NCBI GenBank assembly: GCA_037380725.1
Contig: JARRRL010000280.1
Span: forward strand, 1-5,010
Source of the DNA: JARRRL01 sp037380725
GTDB taxonomy: Bacteria > Pseudomonadota > Gammaproteobacteria > Pseudomonadales > JANQJO01
DNA: 5,010 nt
Direction: 5' to 3'
Shown here: positions 1-5,010 of the stretch, piece by piece
How the letters are laid out: the number at the start of each line of letters is the position of its first letter
Position numbering within the stretch: the first letter of the stretch is position 1
The notes under the pieces: generated by a model
Database searches by the model: none
What the model saw: only the letters and a program-made list of their open reading frames with translations
Told to the model about the DNA's origin: nothing
Program-made: the position numbers and the translations under genes

Positions 1-485
1 TTCGTATTGATTAAGCGCTCGCATTCACGTAAAGCGGTGTGAATATCATTGTTATCAATGGCATTATTGATGTGTTGAAAATAAGATTTGTGTTTAAAAA
101 TACGATGCAATCGCGTGTTTAAGGTGTCGAAGGTGATGGGTTTGGTCACGTAGCCGTCCGGGTGATATTCCAAAGCACCCATCACCATTTCGATGGTCTG
201 TGCAGCGGTCACCATCACGTAGGCTGCACCCGCGCGCAAGAGCTTGGCGTGTCGGGTTTCTTCCAGTATCTGTTGACCGTCTTTGCCACGACCCAGTTCA
301 TAGTCGCTGAGCACCAGGTCGTATTCTTTTTTCTTTAAGCATTCAATGGCTTCTTCGCCGTTGATTGAAATATCTACGTTGCGACCACCGAGTCGATCTA
401 ACATCGATTTCATTGAACTGCGCATTTCCGCATGATCTTCAATCACCAGAATGCGTTTGTCGTCAAAGCGAAGGGCAGAGGCCAT
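1..485 (-). CDS. Response regulator, receiver domain plus start of a TPR-like helical region (C-terminus cut by window edge)
   Basis: This is a cytoplasmic two-component response regulator; 161 complete codons are visible and the reading frame is still open at the left edge. The receiver domain covers about residues 10-130. It shows the acidic pair E16-D17 after the first beta strand (RILVIED), the likely phospho-acceptor D61 in LVLSDYELG, the conserved T93 in VMVTAAQT, and K115 in the GYVTKP motif. The stretches KDGQQILEETR and MVMGALEYHPDGYVTKP resemble the REC-TPR regulator family (VieB-like proteins and relatives). Residues 134-161 (FQHINNAIDNNDIHTALRECERLI) look like the first TPR-type helices that follow the receiver in that family, so no DNA-binding domain is visible and none is expected from family precedent. 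The ATG at 485 is preceded by a weak GGA about five bases upstream. No partner histidine kinase is in the window. It lies 228 bp downstream of trkH on the same strand. The receiver assignment is firm; the TPR assignment rests on a short segment, and the output function is unknown. Confidence 0.9.
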   Translation of the reverse strand, partial: MASALRFDDKRILVIEDHAEMRSSMKSMLDRLGGRNVDISINGEEAIECLKKKEYDLVLSDYELGRGKDGQQILEETRHAKLLRAGAAYVMVTAAQTIEMVMGALEYHPDGYVTKPITFDTLNTRLHRIFKHKSYFQHINNAIDNNDIHTALRECERLINT

Positions 486-554
486 ATACGTCCGTATTTT
501 ACTGTAGCGAAAGTGTTACGTACCGGTGTTGTCGGGGCGAGTGCCAGTGAGGCT

Positions 555-578
555 AAAGGGTTAAACAACCCGCCCTTT
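555..578 (-). terminator. Weak candidate terminator hairpin after trkH
   Basis: Read on the minus strand, AAAGGG (578-573) can pair with CCCTTT (560-555). Inside it GGGTT (571-567) can pair with AACCC (562-558) around a four-base GTTT loop. The tail after the inner stem is only TTT followed by AGCC, so a classic U-tract is missing. It lies between trkH and the response regulator, where a terminator would separate the two transcripts. The inner and outer pairings are both short, so efficiency is doubtful. Confidence 0.3.
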
Positions 579-610
579 CCTATACAGAATAGATCTGTCT
601 GAAGCGGGTT
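567..610. repeat. Seven-base inverted repeat AACCCGC / GCGGGTT enclosing a smaller hairpin
   Basis: AACCCGC at 567-573 is the exact reverse complement of GCGGGTT at 604-610. The 30 bp between them contain a second inverted repeat, ACAGA (584-588) and TCTGT (594-598). The left arm also takes part in the GGGTT/AACCC hairpin at 558-571, so the two structures exclude each other in RNA. This is directly visible; any regulatory role is inference. Confidence 0.5.
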
Positions 611-713
611 CAAAGTTTGATGGAAAATTCGATAACTGTCGCACGCTGTGCGCGGTGTTTTCGGTGTGCAATGGTGGTATTGGGCCGGTAGTTCTTGGGG
701 GACCTTGATGCCA

Positions 714-2123
714 TTATTTCTGCCAGAATGTAGGTGTAAACAGAACCAGAACTGTGAAAATTTCCAAACGACCTAACAACATGGCCACACACAGGACCCA
801 TTTTGTTGGATTGGTGGTATCGCCGTAATGGCTCGCGACACTGCCTAAGCCGGGACCGAGATTATTAAGCGAAGCAGCGACGGCGGAAAAACCTGTCTCA
901 AAATCCATTCCGGTGGCTAACACCACTAACAATAAAATGGCATAGAGAGCGATATAAGCGCCAACAAAACCTGATACTGCTTCGATGACGCGATCATCCA
1001 CAGGTTTGCCACCCAATTTAACCGTAACCGTTGCGCTGGGATAGATCAAACGTTTCACTTCGCGTAACCCTTGCTTATACATGAGTAAAATACGAATTGC
1101 TTTGATGCCGCCACACGTGGAACCGGCGCAGCCACCCAGAAAGCTTCCCATAATGAGCACGACCGCAACGAGCGTAGGCCAGTTGGCGAAGTTGTCGGTG
1201 GCAAAACCGGTTGTGGTGGTGATGGAAACCGTGTGAAAAAGTGCTTCTCGGAAAGCGGTGCTGGTGTCGTTGAGGATGCCGCTGTGTACCAAGGTGTAAA
1301 AACTGATGCTGGTGATGATGAAGATAAAGAATAAATAGCATTTGACTTCCGGGTCACGAAAATAATGTGCAATGCTTTTGTTGGACCAGCACAGAAAATG
1401 AAGCGCGAAGTTAATACCGGATAAAAGCATGAAAAAAATACAGGTAAAATCAATGCTGGGGCTGTTGAAGTAGCCGATACTGGCATCGTGTGTGGAAAAA
1501 CCGCCGATGGCCACTGTGGCAAAAGCATGGCCAATGGCGTCAAACACGCTCATACCGGCCAACCAGTAACTCAATCCACAGGCAAAGGTCAAGGTGACGT
1601 AGATGTACCAGAGGGTTTTGGCTGTTTCCGTAATACGAGGGGTGAGTTTGCTGTCTTTAATGGGGCCGGGTGTTTCAGCACGGTAAAGCTGCATACCGCC
1701 TATACCCAACATAGGCAACACTGCCACGGCGAGCACGATGATGCCCATGCCACCTAACCATTGCAATTGTTGTCGATAATACAAAATGGATTTGGGCAGT
1801 GTGTCGATGTGAGTGAGCACGGTGGCGCCGGTTGTGGTGAGTCCGGATATGGATTCAAAGATGGCGTCACTGAGACTCATGTGTGGCTCTTGTGACAACA
1901 TGAAGGGCGTGGCGCCGGATAAACCCAGCACGGTCCAGAACATGACCACGATGATAAAGCCATCGCGCGTCCTCAGTTCTTCTTTATGGTGATGCACGGG
2001 TAGCCAAAACAGTAATCCGGTGGTGAGTGTGATGGCAAAGGCGCAAAAAATTGGCGGCAGCATGGTTAAGCTATACAGCATGAGCAATGCGCCGAGTACT
2101 TTCAGAACGATGGTTTTATGCAT
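714..2123 (-). CDS. trkH: Trk system potassium uptake protein TrkH, K+-translocating membrane subunit
   Basis: This inner-membrane protein is the K+-conducting subunit of the Trk system and works with TrkA. The 469 residues carry the four pore-loop repeats of the TrkH/KtrB/HKT superfamily with their filter glycines: GLTTTGAT (G99), AIGGFSTHD (G207/G208), TTTTGFATD (G306) and NNLGPGLG (about 420-427). The intramembrane gating loop GGCAGSTCGG is at 330-339. RQQLQWLGGMGIIVLAVA at about 117-134 and the C-terminal LGRLEIFTVLVLFTPTFW are near-identical to enterobacterial TrkH, and the whole chain alternates hydrophobic membrane segments with short loops. The ATG at 2123 is preceded by CAGG about eight bases upstream and matches the usual MH start. 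Compared with my recollection of E. coli TrkH (483 residues), the protein is about 13 residues shorter, mostly between M21 and W40 in the first membrane hairpin. It lies 58 bp downstream of trkA and is probably co-transcribed with it. Confidence 0.97.
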   Translation of the reverse strand: MHKTIVLKVLGALLMLYSLTMLPPIFCAFAITLTTGLLFWLPVHHHKEELRTRDGFIIVVMFWTVLGLSGATPFMLSQEPHMSLSDAIFESISGLTTTGATVLTHIDTLPKSILYYRQQLQWLGGMGIIVLAVAVLPMLGIGGMQLYRAETPGPIKDSKLTPRITETAKTLWYIYVTLTFACGLSYWLAGMSVFDAIGHAFATVAIGGFSTHDASIGYFNSPSIDFTCIFFMLLSGINFALHFLCWSNKSIAHYFRDPEVKCYLFFIFIITSISFYTLVHSGILNDTSTAFREALFHTVSITTTTGFATDNFANWPTLVAVVLIMGSFLGGCAGSTCGGIKAIRILLMYKQGLREVKRLIYPSATVTVKLGGKPVDDRVIEAVSGFVGAYIALYAILLLVVLATGMDFETGFSAVAASLNNLGPGLGSVASHYGDTTNPTKWVLCVAMLLGRLEIFTVLVLFTPTFWQK

Positions 2124-2181
2124 GATGTGGCCTGCTGGCCGTGTTTTCGAGTTGGCCTACGCTGTGTTGATGAGAATAATG

Positions 2182-3555
2182 TTAGAAAAAATTGAACCCC
2201 ACTTGAAACAGTCTTTCGACGTCTCGAATGCGCTTTTTGTCCACCAAAAATAGAATGACATGATCATCGGCGTTCACGACAACGTCGTCGTGGGCGATTA
2301 ACACTTCGTCTTCGCGGACGATGGCTCCAATGGTTGTTCCTTCGGGTAAATCAATGTCACCAATGGCGCGTCCCACCACTTTGGAAGAACGGGGGTCGCC
2401 ATGAGCGATGGCCTCAATGGCTTCTGCGGCTCCACGCCTTAGGCTGTGCACATTGACCACGTCGCCGCGACGGACGTGGGCGAGTAAGGAACCGATGGTG
2501 GCTTGTTGGGGCGAGATGGCGATGTCGATTTCGCCACCTTGCACCAAATCGACGTAAGCCGGGTTATTGATTAATGTCATGACTTTGCGTGCGCCTAAGC
2601 GCTTTGCCAGCATGCTGGACATGATGTTAGCTTCATCATCGTTGGTCAGAGTGATGAATACATCGGTGTCTTCAATATTGACTTCCAACAACAATTCTTG
2701 ATCCGAAGCATTGCCATTTAAAATAATGCTTCGGCTTAGAATTTTCGATAAGTGTTGGCAGCGTTCTGGATCGTGTTCAATGACTTTGGTTTGATAGCGC
2801 ATTTCAATGGCGGCAGCGAGTCGTTCACCAATGTGACCACCACCGGCGATGATGATGCGTTTGTAATTATGCTCTAAGCGTCTGAGTTCACTCATGACGG
2901 CGCGGATGTGATTTTTGGCGGCAATGAAAAACACTTCATCGTCGACTTCAATGACCGTGGAACCTTCTGGAATGATCGGGTGATTTTGGCGAAAAATAGC
3001 GGCCACACGTGTGTCTACGTTCGGCATATGTTGTTTTAAATAACGCAACTCTTGGCCAACGAGGGGGCCGCCATAGTAGGCTTTCACTGCAACCAGTTGA
3101 ACTTTTCCACCAGCAAAATCAAGAACCTGTAGTGCTCCTGGGTGTTCGAGCAGGCGGTTGATGTAATTCGTGACCACTTGTTCTGGGCTGATGATGACAT
3201 CGATGGATAAGCCGTTGCTTGACAATAAAGCCGGTTCTTGCAAGTAGTTAGTGGCTCGAACACGGGCGATTTTCATTGGTGTTCGATGTAAAACATAAGC
3301 CACTTGGCAGGCGAGCATGTTGATTTCGTCACTGTTCGTGACGGCGATGAGCATTTCGGCGTCTTTGGTTCCGGCAATTTCGAGCACATCTGGATAGCTG
3401 GCTTCACCCTGCACGGTACGAATATCAAGGCGATCTTGAAGTCCTCGTAAGCGATTCGGATCGATGTCGATCACGGTAATATCGTTGGCTTCGCTGGCCA
3501 AGTTTTCGGCGAGTGTGCCGCCAACTTGCCCCCCTCCAAGGATAATTATTTTCAT
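2182..3555 (-). CDS. trkA: Trk system potassium uptake protein TrkA, NAD-binding regulatory subunit
   Basis: TrkA is a peripheral cytoplasmic protein that assembles on TrkH and controls K+ uptake through nucleotide binding. The 457 residues match the usual full length of about 458. It has two RCK modules in tandem. The first RCK-N Rossmann fold opens with MKIIILGGGQVGG (GxGxxG at 7-12) and has acidic D30/D32 at the end of the second strand (VIDID). The first RCK-C domain is at about 143-225. The second RCK-N opens with RIIIAGGGHIGERLA (GGGHIG at 238-243) with E260/D262 (VIEHDPERC). The second RCK-C is at about 365-450. Both nucleotide-binding motifs are intact. The ATG at 3555 follows TGGAACAGTC, a GGA Shine-Dalgarno at good spacing, and gives the conserved family N-terminus. 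trkH follows after 58 bp. Upstream there is a 248 bp gap to rsmB carrying promoter-like elements, so trkA is probably the first gene of a trkA-trkH unit. Confidence 0.98.
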   Translation of the reverse strand: MKIIILGGGQVGGTLAENLASEANDITVIDIDPNRLRGLQDRLDIRTVQGEASYPDVLEIAGTKDAEMLIAVTNSDEINMLACQVAYVLHRTPMKIARVRATNYLQEPALLSSNGLSIDVIISPEQVVTNYINRLLEHPGALQVLDFAGGKVQLVAVKAYYGGPLVGQELRYLKQHMPNVDTRVAAIFRQNHPIIPEGSTVIEVDDEVFFIAAKNHIRAVMSELRRLEHNYKRIIIAGGGHIGERLAAAIEMRYQTKVIEHDPERCQHLSKILSRSIILNGNASDQELLLEVNIEDTDVFITLTNDDEANIMSSMLAKRLGARKVMTLINNPAYVDLVQGGEIDIAISPQQATIGSLLAHVRRGDVVNVHSLRRGAAEAIEAIAHGDPRSSKVVGRAIGDIDLPEGTTIGAIVREDEVLIAHDDVVVNADDHVILFLVDKKRIRDVERLFQVGFNFF

Positions 3556-3645
3556 GACTGTTCCATCATACCCGGTTATGGGCGTGTTTTTTCACGTCAA
3601 ACATACACGGCATCTGCATTCCTGCCGCCCATTTCAATACTTCAT

Positions 3646-3653
3646 TGACGTCA
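3646..3653. promoter_or_regulatory. Perfect palindrome TGACGTCA, candidate operator upstream of trkA
   Basis: TGACGTCA is an exact eight-base palindrome within TTGACGTCAT, about 90 bp before the trkA start. Related sites occur at 3591-3600 (TTCACGTCAA) and 3718-3725 (ATGACGTA). Three such sites in 248 bp is more than expected by chance for a six-base core. I cannot name the regulator. Confidence 0.3.
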
Positions 3654-3675
3654 TACTGATCTGAATGAATACATA

Positions 3676-3702
3676 ATTATATGTAGGTATATCGAATAGC
3701 AA
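3676..3702 (-). promoter_or_regulatory. Candidate sigma70 promoter for trkA-trkH
   Basis: Read on the minus strand, TTGCTA (3702-3697) is followed 15 bases later by a perfect TATAAT (3681-3676). The -35 matches the consensus at four of six positions and the spacer is shorter than the ideal 17, which lowers confidence. The -10 sits inside the AT-rich inverted repeat ACATA-ATTA-TATGT (3671-3684). Transcription would start near 3669, giving trkA a leader of roughly 115 bases. Confidence 0.35.
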
Positions 3703-3753
3703 GAGAATGATGACTCCATGACGTATTCCTGGTTTGCTGAATAGGAGCACAGA

Positions 3754-3782
3754 ATCATAAAGTTCAAATAGCAATTTGACTA
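3754..3782 (-). promoter_or_regulatory. Second candidate sigma70 promoter upstream of trkA
   Basis: On the minus strand TAGTCA (3782-3777) and TATGAT (3759-3754) are separated by exactly 17 bases. The -35 matches four of six and the -10 five of six consensus positions. It overlaps the TCAAAT hairpin just after rsmB, so it could be chance in AT-rich DNA. If real, the trkA leader would be close to 190 bases. Confidence 0.25.
3764..3779 (-). terminator. Weak AT-rich hairpin after rsmB
   Basis: TCAAAT (3764-3769) and ATTTGA (3774-3779) form a six-base stem around a four-base loop, 24 bases after the rsmB stop. The stem has a single G-C pair and the following minus-strand bases (ACTTTATG) are not a proper U-tract. 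It may be a poor terminator or simply a small palindrome overlapping a promoter-like element. Confidence 0.2.
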
Positions 3783-3803
3783 TCTTATTCTCTGGATTAG
3801 CTT

Positions 3804-5010
3804 CTATTTAGCCTCAGGTGCTTTGTGCAAGCACGCATAGTAGAAGCCATCGTTACCACCCGCCTGGGGTATCAATTGTAAACCATGTTTTGGTTCTGTC
3901 GAGGGGTCTGTGGCGAAAAAATAGCGTTTCTTGTACTCCGATAAGTCGACTGTGCTGGCATCAGGGTGTTGTTGCAGAAACGCATGAATTTGGCTCTCGT
4001 TCTCCTCGGGTAAGAGTGAGCAGGTACTATACAGTAATGTGCCGCCCGGCTTCAGTGTGGGCCAGAGGCAATTGAGCAAAGTCTCTTGTAATTTGGCCAG
4101 TTTTGCAACATCTATCTCATGTTTTAGCCAAAAAATGTCAGGGTGACGGCGGATAACACCTAGGGACGTACAGGGTGCGTCGAGTAAAATGTAATCAAAT
4201 TGGACTCGGTCCCACCACGAATTCACATCGGTGGCGTCAGCCGCAATCAGTGTGGCGTGCAAGCCTAGACGATCCAGATTTTGCTGAACTCCACGCAGTC
4301 GGGTTGCAGATGAATCCAGTGCCGTGAGTTGCAGTTTGGTTCCGAGTTCCAATAAATGACACGTTTTACCGCCTGGAGCGGCGCAGGCGTCTAGAACGCG
4401 TGCATGGGCTGTCGGGTTCAATAGGTGTGCGGCGAGTTGAGCGGCTTCGTCTTGTACTGAGCAAGAACCTGCATAAAAGTCGGGTATATTTTCGATAGTA
4501 ATGGGTTCAGACAATGTCAAACAGTTTGGAATGTGCTGGGACCAATGCCCCGTGATGTTGGCCTTGCTGAGTGTGTCGGTAAAATGCGACAGGGTATTCC
4601 AGCGCGGGTTGTAGCGCAGCGTCATGGGGGCGGGTATTAAACTGTTGCTCAAAATGGCATTGGCGATGGATGGCGTTGGGTATGCGTGTTGAATGCGTCG
4701 TGTAATCCAGGCCGGAAAAGCCGATTCGGGTGACGCGTTTGCGCGCGCCCAAATCGCCGCATCTTTTTCTTTTTCACGCACAAGATTGCGCAGGGTTCCA
4801 TTGATCAGCGCTACCGCCCATTCTTTGCGTCGTTGACGTGCTAATTCTGAGGTGGCGTTGACGATGGCGTGAGCGGGCTTATGAGTTTGCAGAATTTGGA
4901 AGGCACCGAGCATCAAAATAATAAAAATATCGCGGTCTTTGGATTTCAGCGGTTTTCGCAATTTGGATTCAATAATACCTTTCAGAGGCAGGTAGTATCG
5001 GCAAACGCCG
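3804..5010 (-). CDS. rsmB: 16S rRNA (cytosine(967)-C(5))-methyltransferase RsmB, N-terminus cut by window edge
   Basis: RsmB uses S-adenosylmethionine to methylate C967 of 16S rRNA in the cytoplasm. The frame is open to the right edge and gives 401 residues; family members have about 430, so roughly 30-50 N-terminal residues and the true start lie outside. A TTG at 4961 could be mistaken for a start. The codons before it (GVCRYYLPLKGIIESKL) align with the conserved FGVLRTLSQLDWLINKL region of E. coli RsmB, so that TTG is internal. The N-terminal part belongs to the NusB-like RNA-binding domain. The Rossmann-like methyltransferase domain follows, with SVQDEAAQ, the SAM loop DACAAPGGKT (207-216 of the visible chain), motif IV DAPCTSLGVIRRHPDI with Cys280, and motif VI YSTCSLLPEEN with Cys330. 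By family knowledge the motif VI cysteine is the nucleophile and the motif IV cysteine helps product release. The C-terminal GNDGFYYACL is typical. In E. coli fmt precedes rsmB and trkA follows it, so fmt may lie just beyond the window. Confidence 0.97.
   Translation of the reverse strand, partial: GVCRYYLPLKGIIESKLRKPLKSKDRDIFIILMLGAFQILQTHKPAHAIVNATSELARQRRKEWAVALINGTLRNLVREKEKDAAIWARANASPESAFPAWITRRIQHAYPTPSIANAILSNSLIPAPMTLRYNPRWNTLSHFTDTLSKANITGHWSQHIPNCLTLSEPITIENIPDFYAGSCSVQDEAAQLAAHLLNPTAHARVLDACAAPGGKTCHLLELGTKLQLTALDSSATRLRGVQQNLDRLGLHATLIAADATDVNSWWDRVQFDYILLDAPCTSLGVIRRHPDIFWLKHEIDVAKLAKLQETLLNCLWPTLKPGGTLLYSTCSLLPEENESQIHAFLQQHPDASTVDLSEYKKRYFFATDPSTEPKHGLQLIPQAGGNDGFYYACLHKAPEAK

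Larger units (their letters stand above)
486..713. other. Intergenic region between trkH and the response regulator, with inverted repeats and a possible small ORF
   Basis: This 228 bp stretch holds two kinds of signal. Bases 555-610 carry overlapping inverted repeats, described separately. Bases 610-714 on the minus strand form an open frame of 34 codons plus a stop; its ATG overlaps the trkH stop as TAATG, and it would encode a basic peptide beginning MASRSPKNYRPN and ending EFSIKL. It has no clear Shine-Dalgarno of its own and no family I recognise, so I do not call it a gene. A short hairpin CGCAC-GCT-GTGCG sits at 640-652. I see no convincing promoter for the response regulator: a TACAGT near 501-506 (minus strand) has no good -35 partner at the right distance. 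Confidence 0.5.
3556..3803. other. AT-rich intergenic region between rsmB and trkA, probable trkA-trkH control region
   Basis: These 248 bp hold no recognisable gene. They are visibly richer in A+T than the flanking genes. On the minus strand they carry two promoter-like element pairs, three sites containing TGACGT or its complement, and two very short reading frames with plausible Shine-Dalgarno sequences. One frame has ATG at 3720, 22 codons long, with AGGA seven bases upstream. The other has ATG at 3613, 15 codons (MPCMFDVKKHAHNRV), with AGGA six bases upstream, ending eleven bases before the trkA ATG. TC(G/A)AATAGCAA occurs twice in direct orientation, at 3692-3702 and 3764-3774. A control-region role is inferred from position and composition. 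Confidence 0.5.

Noticed and set aside
541..546. TGGCAC on the minus strand, resembling the -24 element of a sigma54 promoter before the response regulator
   Set aside because: The bases five positions later are CCGAC rather than TTGC, so the essential GC at -12 is missing.
365..550. 61-codon plus-strand frame at the response regulator start
   Set aside because: It is mostly antisense to the receiver domain and has no ribosome binding site or recognisable family.
640..652. CGCAC-GCT-GTGCG hairpin as a terminator
   Set aside because: A T-run follows only on the plus strand, where there is no gene to terminate; on the minus strand no U-tract follows.
1055..1543. 162-codon minus-strand frame inside trkH
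   Set aside because: It lies fully within trkH in another frame, and its composition (rich in Pro, Ser, Phe and Ala) is a frame-shifted echo of the membrane protein.
1488..1757. 89-codon plus-strand frame opposite trkH
   Set aside because: It is antisense to a well-conserved gene, lacks any recognisable domain, and reads like a reverse-strand shadow rich in His, Gly and Thr.
3565..3570. TATGAT on the minus strand just before trkA, with TTGACG at 3600-3595 as a possible -35
   Set aside because: The spacer is 24 bases, and transcription would start two or three bases before the ATG, leaving no room for the Shine-Dalgarno that is plainly present.
3464..3664. 66-codon plus-strand frame spanning the trkA start
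   Set aside because: Its first half is antisense to the conserved trkA N-terminus and the remainder runs through AT-rich control DNA, with no family resemblance.
1..5010. tRNA, rRNA, CRISPR arrays, insertion sequences, attachment sites
   Set aside because: I saw no cloverleaf-type sequence, regularly spaced repeats, transposase motifs or terminal inverted repeats; coding sequence fills most of the window.

Overview
The window comes from a bacterial chromosome, most likely a gammaproteobacterium. The evidence is the gene content (rsmB followed by trkA, a linkage familiar from this class), proteins that read as close relatives of enterobacterial RsmB, TrkA and TrkH, and a response regulator of a receiver-plus-TPR type seen in Vibrio, Shewanella and Pseudomonas relatives. 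Base composition is near balanced. I cannot name a genus from sequence alone.

All four recognised genes lie on the minus strand, so transcription runs from the right edge to the left. In that order they are: rsmB (16S rRNA m5C967 methyltransferase), which enters from the right edge without its start; a 248 bp AT-rich intergenic region; trkA (NAD-binding regulatory subunit of the Trk K+ system); a 58 bp gap; trkH (the K+-translocating membrane subunit); a 228 bp gap with inverted repeats and a possible 34-codon reading frame overlapping the trkH stop; and a receiver-domain response regulator that runs off the left edge.

trkA and trkH form a functional pair and probably one transcript. TrkH is the K+ pore and TrkA is the cytosolic ring that gates it in response to nucleotides. 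The long AT-rich gap upstream of trkA, with promoter-like elements and three TGACGT-containing sites, suggests that trkA-trkH has its own promoter rather than depending only on rsmB. Whether the response regulator belongs functionally with the Trk genes cannot be decided from the sequence, because paired inverted repeats separate them.

This is mostly an ordinary housekeeping region. The points most worth checking are the regulatory architecture upstream of trkA, a shortened N-terminal membrane hairpin in TrkH, the alternative-pairing repeats after trkH, and the small reading frame that overlaps the trkH stop codon. No RNA genes, mobile elements or CRISPR arrays were seen.
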